Positions 48,984 to 57,902 of a DNA stretch of 64,000 nt are shown one piece after another. Position 1 is the first letter of the stretch. The number at the start of each line of letters is the position of its first letter. The translations under genes and the position numbers were made by a program. The notes under the pieces are model-generated. The model saw only the letters and a program-made list of their open reading frames with translations, had not been told where the DNA came from and searched no databases. The stretch is from JAFAGX01 sp963759875 (GTDB taxonomy: Bacteria > Acidobacteriota > Terriglobia > Terriglobales > Acidobacteriaceae), in assembly GCA_963759875.1 (NCBI GenBank), contig CAVXBB010000004.1:62001-126000 (forward strand). Direction: 5' to 3'.

Positions 48984-51025
48984 AAATGTATTTTTGCAAA
49001 GCTCCTCAATCGACCCCCATGACCGGAACGACAAAAGTCGCTGTGGACACTTTATCTGTTGATGGGGGTTCGGCCCGGCCCGCCTCTGCCAGGACGCTAA
49101 GATCGCAGTTACTCGGCGGCAGCCTAACCTTGCTTGCCGGGTCCGGGCTGGTGGGCGTCACAAATCTCGCTTACAACGTAGTTACAGCGCGACTGCTTGG
49201 CCCCGCCGGGTTTGCTCACGCGACCGCGGTCTACACGATTTTGATGCTCATGTCATGCATCACTCTGTCGTTTCAGGTCGTATCCGCAAAATATGTGGCG
49301 AGAAGTGTGTCTCCTGAAGGCCGGGCTAGTATTTTCGCCAGCTTGCACCGGCGCTCCTGGATTGTTGGCATTGCGATTGGTCTGTTGTTGTTTCTCCTCG
49401 AATGGCCGCTGACTCGCTATCTCAACCTGCCCGACCCGGTTCTGATTTCCTTGCTGGCGCTGGGCACCGCTTTCAATATCCCGCTCGGCGTGCGCCGTGG
49501 GTACATTCAAGGGATTCACTCCTTCGGACCTCTGGCGCTCAATTTCATGCTGGAAGGGCTGGTTCGGCTGGGCGGGTTATGTGTGCTCATCTGGCTGGGC
49601 ATGGGTGTCAATGGAGCTGTTCTCGCGAGCGTATTGGCGGTGGTCGTCTGCTATTTTGTCGCGCTCCCCAGCCCCGGCTTGACCTCGCTTGGCTTTGCCG
49701 GAATTGCCATTCCATTCCATGAAGGATTGCAGGCAATTATCTTTTTTTCTGGCCAGACCATCATCAACAACTTCGATATTGTCCTGGTCAAACATTTCTT
49801 TCCTCCGGCTGAGGCGGGATTCTATGCTGCCGTGGCGCTGGTGGGGCGACTGGTCAACATGTGCGCATGGTCGGTGGTCAACACCATGTTCCCCGTGTCT
49901 GCAGGCGCCGACGGGGACGAGCGTGATGGGAATCCGGTCTTGTTTACTTCATTGGCGCTGGTTTTTGCAATCCTGACAATTCTGGTCATTGGCTTGTGGA
50001 TGGTTCCCAGTTTTCTCTGGAGAAGCTTGTTTGGCAGTCAATTTGAAATGGGGCGCTACGGGGCTCTCGCACCCCTGCTAATCCTTTACGCCATAACCAC
50101 CGGCGTGTATTCGCTCAGCTCTGTGATCATCACTTATGAGATGTCTCGCAAGATTGCGAATACCAGTTGGCTCCAGCTGGGATTCAGTGGCGCACTCGCG
50201 CTGGGTGTTTCCATGCTTCATCAGACTCTGCGTCAGGTGATTCTCGTCCAATTGATACTGATGGGGGTTTTGCTGCTGGTCCTGATGATTCCATTGCTGC
50301 GACGCCAACTCTATCCGCAGGTTCTGCACACGTACAGCAGTCTCCGGCTACGCCGTATGCTGCGGGAAGAGGAGGTGGTGGCTGAGTTCTTGAAGAGCGA
50401 ATTTCACCACTTCGAGTTCGACGAATATCGCCATGAGTTCGACAATCTTGTCCAATACCCGGACCTAGGCAGTCCCAAAGAGAATGCGGCGCGCCGAGCT
50501 TTGCTATTCTTGCGGCGAGGTGCGATGTGGCGGGAGCTGCCTGCGGATACGAAATGGTTCGAGGTTGAACTGACTGCGTCCGACCTGGGCCGTATCCGTT
50601 TCTTTCCCAGAGCGCAGTGGCGCCGGGTCGCGAACGGCAGCTTCTACTTGCTCGACGTAGTGAAACGCATCCGGGTGAAACTGGGTGCCGCTGCAGAGGG
50701 TGAGTTCTTCGACAAACTGCGATTGCTGAGTGATTCGGTGCAAGACGACGCTGTTAATCGGACCGTGCTGCTGATCGGAGCTCATGCACGAGCACCCTTG
50801 ACAATTCTGGACGGCAATCATCGCATGGCGGCGGCCATGCTCGGCCAGCCGGGCTTTGTGACCGGCCGGTTTCGGTTTGTATGTGGACTTTCACCGCAAA
50901 TGATTCATTGCTGCTGGTATCACACCAACTTCAACACACTATTGCGGTATCTTAAAAATCTGGTGCGTTACGTTTCGTACGATCCAGAATCTGACATTGG
51001 TCAGTTCCAGGAAAAGCATCTGTAG
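48980..51025 (+). CDS. Polysaccharide flippase (MOP/Wzx-like) fused to a ParB-like C-terminal domain
   Basis: 681 residues. The first about 460 have 12-14 membrane segments of the oligosaccharide-flippase type (TLLAGSGLVGVTNLAYNVVT, ARLLGPAGFAHATAVYTI). After RRQLYPQVLHTY the protein becomes soluble for about 225 residues. That part holds LTILDGNHRMAAAML near residue 612, like the D-G-H/N-H-R-x-x-A motif of ParB/Srx-fold domains. The frame overlaps the stop of the TPR/porin gene (TTG 48980; ATG 48986 is equally possible). The fusion is unusual; the soluble part may bind a nucleotide or sense a ligand on the cytoplasmic side. Confidence 0.8.
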   Translation: MKMYFCKAPQSTPMTGTTKVAVDTLSVDGGSARPASARTLRSQLLGGSLTLLAGSGLVGVTNLAYNVVTARLLGPAGFAHATAVYTILMLMSCITLSFQVVSAKYVARSVSPEGRASIFASLHRRSWIVGIAIGLLLFLLEWPLTRYLNLPDPVLISLLALGTAFNIPLGVRRGYIQGIHSFGPLALNFMLEGLVRLGGLCVLIWLGMGVNGAVLASVLAVVVCYFVALPSPGLTSLGFAGIAIPFHEGLQAIIFFSGQTIINNFDIVLVKHFFPPAEAGFYAAVALVGRLVNMCAWSVVNTMFPVSAGADGDERDGNPVLFTSLALVFAILTILVIGLWMVPSFLWRSLFGSQFEMGRYGALAPLLILYAITTGVYSLSSVIITYEMSRKIANTSWLQLGFSGALALGVSMLHQTLRQVILVQLILMGVLLLVLMIPLLRRQLYPQVLHTYSSLRLRRMLREEEVVAEFLKSEFHHFEFDEYRHEFDNLVQYPDLGSPKENAARRALLFLRRGAMWRELPADTKWFEVELTASDLGRIRFFPRAQWRRVANGSFYLLDVVKRIRVKLGAAAEGEFFDKLRLLSDSVQDDAVNRTVLLIGAHARAPLTILDGNHRMAAAMLGQPGFVTGRFRFVCGLSPQMIHCCWYHTNFNTLLRYLKNLVRYVSYDPESDIGQFQEKHL

Positions 51026-51044
51026 ACCTGCCGGCGAATGTCGC

Positions 51045-52196
51045 TCAGGGTGACGGTGGATTCTGCGACGGTGAACCGCTTGGCGGCGGGGTTGCGGGCT
51101 CCTCCACTACCGTGTTATCTCGACGCCGCAGCAGAATCGGGTCGTGTTTTCTGCGAAGGGCCTCACGTTCCTGGGTGACCTTGACCTCTACCTTCGAGTC
51201 GCTATCCGAGGCAACCTGGAACAACTTCAGGCCCTCCGCCGAGTGTCGAGTGGCCAACGCCACGGTGGTATTTGGACCGGCAGCGGCCTTTGCCTTGTCG
51301 TAGAAAAGCTGGGCGGTTTCTGGATCGCCTTCGATCTCAGCCAGGTAGCCAATGTTATTGAGTGCAAACGCATTGTTGGGGTCGAGCGTATAGGCTGCGC
51401 GAAAGTCCTGAGCAGCCTCACGAAGGTCGTTGCGATTGATGGCGGCGACCCCACGTCGGTTTAGTTCGGCCAGTCTTATTTCGTCGTTCGCTTGCGTTTC
51501 CAGACGGCTCCGCAATTTTTGGGCGTTCTGCGCTGCCATCGCAGTCACCTGCTTCCCCCTCCAGGAGCGATTGAGCGTGACTACTGCGGCCGCATCGGAA
51601 TGAATCGCAGCGGCCTCGTCGTAGTACTTCAAGGCTTCATGCGACCCTCCTTCCATTTCCTTCGCCACTCCCATGTTGTTCAACGTGAACACATTCTGCG
51701 GATCAGTCTTCAGAGATTTTTGCAGAAGAAGATCAGCTTCGGGAGCGCGTCCCTGCGAGAGCAGACGCACGGCTTCAAGGTTGTCGTGATTAATCTCGAG
51801 CGAGCCGTTCGGGGTCGCGAGCGCCTCACTGACTGACCGACCTTGAACTCGCTTCGAACTCGCGCGATCAATCACGGCATCCGTTGGTTGTTGCGCGGCC
51901 AACGCGTAAAAACGCTGTGCTCTCTCCACCTGCCCGTTTAGCTCGGAGACGTAGCCTAGATTGTTGAGCGTGAAGGGATCGTCCGGGTCAAGAAGGTAAG
52001 CTCTGTAGAAAAGCGCCTCGGCCTTTTCGTAACTGTGTTTGCGGATCGCCTCGACTCCATCCTGGTTCAGTCTTTGCACAGGAGTCGGGTGACTGCGTTT
52101 CGGCAGTGTGATCTTGAGGTCGCCAGCCTGGGCTTGCGGTGCCCACCCCAAACTCACGCTGATCAGACTCACGATAACCGGTCGTTTCCAATACAT
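51045..52196 (-). CDS. Secreted TPR protein
   Basis: 383 residues from ATG 52196, with signal peptide (VIVSLISVSLGWAPQAQAG). It has three separated TPR groups, each with an asparagine-rich A-helix (FTLNNLGYVSELNGQVERA, FTLNNMGVAKEMEGGSHEA, FALNNIGYLAEIEGDPETA). The C-terminus is charged, then Pro-rich. It converges on the flippase gene and is divergent from the gene at 52364. It is probably a periplasmic scaffold of the same polymer system. Confidence 0.78.
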   Translation of the reverse strand: MYWKRPVIVSLISVSLGWAPQAQAGDLKITLPKRSHPTPVQRLNQDGVEAIRKHSYEKAEALFYRAYLLDPDDPFTLNNLGYVSELNGQVERAQRFYALAAQQPTDAVIDRASSKRVQGRSVSEALATPNGSLEINHDNLEAVRLLSQGRAPEADLLLQKSLKTDPQNVFTLNNMGVAKEMEGGSHEALKYYDEAAAIHSDAAAVVTLNRSWRGKQVTAMAAQNAQKLRSRLETQANDEIRLAELNRRGVAAINRNDLREAAQDFRAAYTLDPNNAFALNNIGYLAEIEGDPETAQLFYDKAKAAAGPNTTVALATRHSAEGLKLFQVASDSDSKVEVKVTQEREALRRKHDPILLRRRDNTVVEEPATPPPSGSPSQNPPSP

Positions 52197-52363
52197 CGTA
52201 AAGGCCCCTTTAGGCAGCACACAGTCGATGCTGAGACAAAATTTGGATGCTGTTAGTCGCCGATGGTTTGTCGTCAGATCCAGTCTTTTTTCCAGGAAAA
52301 TAACCACCTTACGGCTGTTGGCAGCATCCAACTGCGCGGCTGACAATCGCGCGTGGAGATGCC

Positions 52364-53290
52364 ATGAGTCATTCTTTGCTCAATCCGATTTTGAGGATCG
52401 CCCTAGCAAGCGCGACGCTTGCTGCCACAGCATATGGACAGGCACCGTGTGCTCAGCCTGTCGCGTCAGCGACCACTGTCTCGCCGAACGCGCTTAACGT
52501 GCCATCCACAATTGAACCTGGACCTTCCAGAGACACGTCGGATCCCGCGATCGATCCGGCCAGCCTGCTGCCCGATCTGCCCTGGCTTCCGACCCGGAAG
52601 GCTTCTCTGATCGGAGGTACAATCGAAAAACTTGACCGCGTGCGCGATCAGTTCACGGTTCAGATATTTGGCGGCGGCAGGATGAAGATTTATTTCGATC
52701 CGCGCACGCATATCTATCGTGACGCAAAGGAAGTTTCAGCCTCTGACCTTCGTCCCGGAGATCGCGTCTACATCGACACCATTCTGAACGGCAGCACGAT
52801 TTTTGCCCGCAACATAAGGCTGAAAACCGCAGGTGGCGGCGACGGTCAGGGCACGGTGATCAACTATCGCAGCGACAAAGGCGAACTGATTGTTCGCGAC
52901 ACGCTTTCGCCTGAACCTTTGAAGCTACATCTGACATCTCAAACCCGCCTGATCGATAGCGGTCGTGCTGCCGCGGCGAGCGAGCTCGTTCCCGGGACAT
53001 TGGTCGCGGTCAAATTTGGCGCTGAGAAAGATGGCCGTGTTGCTGCCCGGGAAGTTTCAATCCTTGCGATTCCCGGAGCCAGCTTTACGTTCGCCGGCCG
53101 CGTCACCGGCTTGGATCTCAGTTCAGGCCTTCTCACATTGATCTCAGCGACGGACGACAAGACCTACGACATCTATCTTGATTCATCGACGGTTGCGGTC
53201 ACCGACGGTCTGCGTCAGGCAGCTGATGTCACCGTGCGCACTCTTTTTGATGGGCATCGGTACGTGGCTCGCAGCGTGACGGTGAATTAA
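52364..53290 (+). CDS. Secreted DUF5666-like protein
   Basis: 308 residues. A signal peptide (ILRIALASATLAATAYGQ) and a Pro/Ser linker are followed by three OB-like repeats (GGTIEKLDRVRDQFTVQIFG, GQGTVINYRSDKGELIVRD, FAGRVTGLDLSSGLLTLIS), each with a DLRPGDRV-type turn. This fits DUF5666-type secreted proteins of unknown role. No partner gene on this strand. Confidence 0.7.
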   Translation: MSHSLLNPILRIALASATLAATAYGQAPCAQPVASATTVSPNALNVPSTIEPGPSRDTSDPAIDPASLLPDLPWLPTRKASLIGGTIEKLDRVRDQFTVQIFGGGRMKIYFDPRTHIYRDAKEVSASDLRPGDRVYIDTILNGSTIFARNIRLKTAGGGDGQGTVINYRSDKGELIVRDTLSPEPLKLHLTSQTRLIDSGRAAAASELVPGTLVAVKFGAEKDGRVAAREVSILAIPGASFTFAGRVTGLDLSSGLLTLISATDDKTYDIYLDSSTVAVTDGLRQAADVTVRTLFDGHRYVARSVTVN

Positions 53291-53345
53291 CAGAGCATCG
53301 ACAAAGCGCATTATCTGGACGCCGTCGATCTTTCTTTATATAGAT

Positions 53346-54791
53346 CTATTGCAGGTGTTGATCGTTACAGACCCCATTCGTAACCTGTCTCGGCGGATTG
53401 GGCGGAGTTGCCCAAGGCGCACTCTGGAAGTCGAAGAACTCCGTCATATCCATTTGTGCGGCGTCACGTTTAGTGAGAGCGGGCAAGCCAAATCTGGTTT
53501 CAACGAACTTCAGGATTGCGGTGTAGTCGGCTGGCGTGTGCGAAACATAATTCTTCTTTGTGAAAGGTGAAATCACGATCAATGGCAAGCGGAAGCCAGT
53601 ATAGTTAAAGTCACAGTTCGAGCCTCCATTTGTGCAGATATCCCCTGGGTCAAGATCCTTCGGCGCGATGCCATCGGGGTTGACAGCCGGTTGGGGAGGG
53701 ACGTGGTCGTAGAGGCCACCCGCCTCGTCGTAGGTGAGCATGAAAACGGAATCCTTCCAGGAGGGGCTAGTCATCAGCCCGTCGATCAAACTTTCTACGT
53801 AGGCAGCGCCTGACTGCACGTTGTTGTCGGGATGCTCATCCAAACCGGAATTGTATCCACCCTCGATAAATGCCAGCGCGGGAAGAGATCCCGAATTTGC
53901 GTCGGCGAGAAATTGGGTTGCAGACACCACGTTGGCGGGCAGGGGATTAGGCGAGGAGTAAGGTGCGAACTGGGTCAGGTAAGTGCAGAAGCCGGTTGAT
54001 GACTGGTCCGGCGCGGCTATGCCATCACTTCGCACTGCTCGTGGTTCGCTGTCTCCGGTAGCTCCTCCAGGACAACTGTTGTCGGTAGCATAAATCTTCC
54101 ACGTAATTCCGGCTTTGCTGAGCGCGTCGAAGATCGTTGGCGCGTTGAGCGGCGCGTTGTCGGCGTTGTTTGTGCCAGGAGGATATGCGTACCCTTGCGA
54201 CGTCGCGGCAAACAAATACATGCGATTGACCTGAGTACGATCCATCGCCGGGGAGAACCAACGGTCGGAGGTGGCGAATTTAGATGCCATGAAATAGTAG
54301 TAGTTCAAATCGCCAGCGTCGTAATAGCCCATGGCGCGAAGGCCGGCGGTGTCGGTGTAACCGGAATCCATGGCGAATTTTGCGGCATTGTAGACAAAGC
54401 CATCCATGGTCGCTGTGCTTGAGGTGGGGTCTTTGAGATTCCAATCGAGATGGCTCTCATCCCAGGAAGGAGTGAGGTTTTCGGTACATTCCGTTGCCAG
54501 GTGAAACGCGGGCACCGTGCCGGTTCCGTCAAACGTGGGATTGGAGCCATTGGCCGGCATCCCGTCGAGCGGTTGCGATGGAAATCCGTTGGCCTGCCAA
54601 TACGCCGGCAGTTGTCCGAAATAGGTGTCGAAGGAACGATTCTCTTGCACCATGACAATGATGTGGTTGATGGACTGAAGCCCCGAAGACGAGGGGCTGC
54701 CGGGGTCATTCTTTAGGCCTTGGCAACCGCATAGCGCCATCAGCAAAATCGTCATGCATACAGCGAATACCTTACCCTGCGTTGGATTCAT
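53346..54791 (-). CDS. Lipoprotein phosphoesterase (phospholipase C / acid phosphatase type)
   Basis: 481 residues. A lipobox (LLMALCGCQG) anchors it. The phosphoesterase family (PF04185) blocks are HIIVMVQENRSFDTYFGQLP, FIEGGYNSGLDEHPDNNVQSG, MLTYDEAGGLYDHVPPP-like and LIVISPFTKKNYVSHT. Members hydrolyse phospholipids or phosphomonoesters outside the cytoplasm. It is last in the seven-gene minus-strand run, 59 bp after the glycosyltransferase. The N, H, D and E residues expected for metal binding are in place. Confidence 0.88.
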   Translation of the reverse strand: MNPTQGKVFAVCMTILLMALCGCQGLKNDPGSPSSSGLQSINHIIVMVQENRSFDTYFGQLPAYWQANGFPSQPLDGMPANGSNPTFDGTGTVPAFHLATECTENLTPSWDESHLDWNLKDPTSSTATMDGFVYNAAKFAMDSGYTDTAGLRAMGYYDAGDLNYYYFMASKFATSDRWFSPAMDRTQVNRMYLFAATSQGYAYPPGTNNADNAPLNAPTIFDALSKAGITWKIYATDNSCPGGATGDSEPRAVRSDGIAAPDQSSTGFCTYLTQFAPYSSPNPLPANVVSATQFLADANSGSLPALAFIEGGYNSGLDEHPDNNVQSGAAYVESLIDGLMTSPSWKDSVFMLTYDEAGGLYDHVPPQPAVNPDGIAPKDLDPGDICTNGGSNCDFNYTGFRLPLIVISPFTKKNYVSHTPADYTAILKFVETRFGLPALTKRDAAQMDMTEFFDFQSAPWATPPNPPRQVTNGVCNDQHLQ

Positions 54792-54850
54792 CCGGATGCC
54801 TCGTCTGTCGATGACTCGAATTTGGCAAACTTAGGATGAGTTTCCGGCCT

Positions 54851-56158
54851 CTAGTGTTGGCCCGAATCGATGGGGCCGTTGCGCGAGGGTCGACGGGCTC
54901 CGGAACGATTCACCCATCCGAGCGAATTCCGCGTCATCAACCTTAAGAGACGTGCTTTTGAAGGTATCCAACTCGGCAGTTTGCGGATTCTGGTCACGTA
55001 GCGCAGGGCTTCGGCTCTCTGTTCCAGATCGAAATGACGCAGATATTTTTGAACGATGGTCGGCATGGTCATGCGCAGCGCTGTTGAAAAATTCTGCACG
55101 GCCATCGATTCCTGCTTTTCCCGGTTTGTGAGGAAGAGAATCAGACATTGGGCCAGGTCTTGCACGTTGCCAGGTCGATAGAACTCAATCGCTATGTCTT
55201 CTCCGTCCCCCATCTGGCGAAAATCTGCAAGGTCGGCACACACAATGGGAACTCCATAGGCACAAGCGAGATGCGCAACACCACTGCAACCCGTCGACGA
55301 GGAATAGGGCATAACGGCGACTGAAGCACTCTGGAAGATATCTGGTAATCGTTCCTCATCCAGATAACCGGTGAATTCAAATCGTGGATCCTCCGCCCAC
55401 TTTTGTTTTACCGATTCCACATAGCCCGCGGCTTGAGGATGATTGCCTCCAGCAATGACTAGCTTGACGTTTGGCAGAGTCTTGGCCACGAGATGGAATG
55501 CCTCGATCAGGAGCTCGAGCCGCTTGTAGGTTCCCCACTTGCCGAACGCCAGAATGCGATGCTCGGGATTGCCCCGTCGCGAAAAATCGGGATACTCAGG
55601 TCGTGTTGTCAGAATGCCATGCGACCGGACATGGACATTGTCACGGCCATATTTTTCGTGAAGAATCTTGCGATATCCAGGCATGAGCACCGATACAGAA
55701 TTCGACCGCAGCAGCATCCGAGTGGCAATGGCGCCAGCCCAACGGTAGGCACGTGGGTGTCGAACCCCTGCGTCCGTCAGATTCACGGTGTCCATAAGGT
55801 GGTGAAGGGTGACGTGGGTGTAGCGGCCAGTCAGGCGCGTAAGCAGAGGAGTGAAAAGACCGGAGAATGCGATCAGTGGATTGCGGCCAAACGTGCTGAA
55901 GAGCAGATTGAACCACACCACATCTGGTTTCAGCTTTCGTAGCGCATTGAGAAGTCGAACTGCACTCAAGGGATCATTGAACGACCAGCAGCGGAGCACG
56001 GAAAAACCGTCCAGTTCCGGCTGCGACGAGGAAAGCTTGTCGGCAAGAACTGTGAGGCTGAGAAACGGATCGCGGCGCAGTTCCTCTGCGATGTGCAGTC
56101 CATACTCGCTCAATCCCCCCTGGCTGGGCGGGAAGGTCGTTACCAGACAAATCTTCAT
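54851..56158 (-). CDS. Glycosyltransferase family 4 protein
   Basis: 435 residues with a GT-B fold. N-terminal domain: MKICLVTTFPPSQGGLSEYG with the glycine loop. C-terminal domain: FGKWGTYKRLELLIEAFHLV, VKLVIAGGN, FTGYLDEERLPDIFQSASVAVMPYSSSTGCSGVAHLACAYG, the usual acceptor/donor-binding stretch. GGAGA lies 5 bases before the ATG. It probably adds one sugar to a lipid-linked or polymer precursor. Donor and acceptor are not known. Confidence 0.9.
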   Translation of the reverse strand: MKICLVTTFPPSQGGLSEYGLHIAEELRRDPFLSLTVLADKLSSSQPELDGFSVLRCWSFNDPLSAVRLLNALRKLKPDVVWFNLLFSTFGRNPLIAFSGLFTPLLTRLTGRYTHVTLHHLMDTVNLTDAGVRHPRAYRWAGAIATRMLLRSNSVSVLMPGYRKILHEKYGRDNVHVRSHGILTTRPEYPDFSRRGNPEHRILAFGKWGTYKRLELLIEAFHLVAKTLPNVKLVIAGGNHPQAAGYVESVKQKWAEDPRFEFTGYLDEERLPDIFQSASVAVMPYSSSTGCSGVAHLACAYGVPIVCADLADFRQMGDGEDIAIEFYRPGNVQDLAQCLILFLTNREKQESMAVQNFSTALRMTMPTIVQKYLRHFDLEQRAEALRYVTRIRKLPSWIPSKARLLRLMTRNSLGWVNRSGARRPSRNGPIDSGQH

Positions 56159-56270
56159 TCGTTCTCCGGGCTCATCATTTTTCCGGGCTCTCGTCGCCTA
56201 GCTTCGATGAGTTCGCCGGAGAAGATGTTGGCTATTATCCGACTGGTAATATCAGAATCGCAGCAGGAGC

Positions 56271-56909
56271 TTATGACGACAGTATTTGCAGGATGTTCCG
56301 TCTGATTCTGGTTTGCGTCATCTCGACGGAACCGGATCGGATGACGGTGAGATGGCCCGCCAGCTTTGCCAGACGAAGGAACGCCTCACGGTTACGGTGC
56401 AGGAACGGCAACGGATACTCCGGTTTCCGTGCCCGGGCCACAACCGGGTCCGCATCGATCACATACGCTATGTCAGGTTTGGGGACAAGTTTCAGTACGA
56501 GCGCCGCGAACGCCCTCGCCAAACGACTGTCGAGAGGGAGATTTGCGAGTTCATCGTAGATATACCGGTCAAAGATCACGACGTCCGTGTCTCCTTTGCT
56601 TACGGCGCGAACTTTCCGGCAGAGATTCACGGCATCCGCAAGATAGAGGCAGAATCGCATGGCGGTAATCGGCCACGAACTCACGTTCTTGTCACGCCGG
56701 TCCAAGGGCTTCTCCGGGCTTCCAACCCCCTGATCTCCTTTGAATACCCTATAGCTTATGATTTGACGCAGGCGGGACAGCGCCACAACATCGTCCCAAA
56801 AGGTGACGAGCTTGCTGCGCAGTCCACATTGGCGGAGCCAGAACTGGAGCTCGAAGACTTGCGTACTCTTTCCCGCTCCGTCGACTCCTGAAAAGCTCAC
56901 AATCATCAC
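56271..56909 (-). CDS. Thymidylate-kinase-like P-loop protein
   Basis: 212 residues. Walker A is FSGVDGAGKST, and VVIFDRYIYDELANLP has the DR(Y/F) motif of thymidylate kinases. The region after it, PDIAYVIDADPVVARARKPE, matches the lid part. The start is GTG 56909, or ATG 56906. Its position inside a polysaccharide-type run instead of near dnaX/holB suggests a paralogue with another substrate, perhaps a nucleotide or sugar kinase. Such tmk-like genes occur in exopolysaccharide clusters of related bacteria. Confidence 0.82.
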   Translation of the reverse strand: MMIVSFSGVDGAGKSTQVFELQFWLRQCGLRSKLVTFWDDVVALSRLRQIISYRVFKGDQGVGSPEKPLDRRDKNVSSWPITAMRFCLYLADAVNLCRKVRAVSKGDTDVVIFDRYIYDELANLPLDSRLARAFAALVLKLVPKPDIAYVIDADPVVARARKPEYPLPFLHRNREAFLRLAKLAGHLTVIRSGSVEMTQTRIRRNILQILSS

Positions 56910-56948
56910 ACGGCATCCTCGGTGCGAAAAAACGCAGGCCCAGGGAAT

Positions 56949-57469
56949 CTAATGCGCTCCAGGAGGCTTACTGGGTGTCGCCTCGGTCAGAGCGACTACC
57001 GATCCCACAGCCACACCGGCTCCAATCAATGCACCCATCCTTATTACCATGGTGCGCACTCGGTGCTGTTTTGCCGGCGCTATGGCCACACCTGCTGGTT
57101 GCGAGGCCGCGACACCGCTGGTCGGAATAAATCCTGCCGCCGCCGTGCCCACGGGTTTCTGAGTAGGAGGAGGCGTCGGTGGCTGAGCCGGCTGGTCCTC
57201 GGGTTGGGTTGAAGCTTGGGTATTTGGTACTGCCCGGCAGCGTCCTGCTGTGCAGTTGACTGGTGTAATTTCGAAACAACCGCCCCAGGACTGTCCGGAA
57301 GCTCGACATTCAAGAGAGAGGCTTGTGGATTCGCTGCATCTGCCGGCGAGTCAGATTGCTCGATCGCAGCAGTCTGTTGTGCCAGAGCATCAGGGAGCGC
57401 TCCGGGAACGGCCTGGAAGAATACGCCGCAGCCAACCAGTTGCAACAACAACATGCTCCGCGTTGTCAT
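56949..57469 (-). CDS. Secreted protein with Gly/Ala-rich C-terminal segment, one frame break
   Basis: From ATG 57469 (GGAGGTG just upstream): a signal peptide (SMLLLQLVGCGVFFQAVPGA), a linker with VELPDSPGAVVSK, then a break. One base seems missing near 57198, where IPKLQPNP continues as EDQPAQPPTPPPTQKPVGTA in another frame, followed by a hydrophobic MGALIGAGVAVGSVVALTE and an end at 56949. Restored length is 173 residues. The function is unknown. Confidence 0.65.
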
Positions 57470-57493
57470 GTTCACCTCCGCCGTAGAATGATG

Positions 57494-57898
57494 TCAGTTG
57501 GCAGCCTTTAAGTCCGCCGGCCGGTACGGTGCGGAATACCAAGGCTGGTTCTGCGGAGCCGACGTCACGGTAAGTGCGTGGAAGCTTCGCACAGCTTCTT
57601 CGGGGGTGTCGAAAACTTCAAATAGCCGGTCGACCCGCATCAGTTCCAGAATGACCGCCGACATCGGCGAAACTGCAGCGAGCTTGAGGTCTCCATCGCG
57701 CTTCATTGCCTCTTGCAGGCAGTGAATCAGCGCTTCGACGCCAGCACTGTCGATGTGCTGGATCTTTGAGCAATCCAAAACGATGCAAGGGCGGTCGGCT
57801 TCAAGCAGCGGCAACAATCCGTCGAGAAACGCCTTGATTTCCGTCTGCCGCAAATTTTCTGGTAACTCCATCACGATAACCGGGCCTCTGTTGTGCAT
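57494..57898 (-). CDS. STAS-domain protein
   Basis: 134 residues from ATG 57898 (AGGA 8 bases upstream). A single STAS domain has CIVLDCSKIQHIDSAGVEAL, with the candidate phospho-Ser in DSAG, and DRLFEVFDTPEEAVRSF at the end. It begins 4 bases after the stop of the nucleotidyltransferase gene. A STAS protein inside a polysaccharide run recalls SypA of Vibrio fischeri. It shares FxVFDTPEEA-like ends with the STAS protein at 9940, so they may be paralogues. Confidence 0.85.
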   Translation of the reverse strand: MHNRGPVIVMELPENLRQTEIKAFLDGLLPLLEADRPCIVLDCSKIQHIDSAGVEALIHCLQEAMKRDGDLKLAAVSPMSAVILELMRVDRLFEVFDTPEEAVRSFHALTVTSAPQNQPWYSAPYRPADLKAAN

Positions 57899-57902
57899 TT
57901 GG

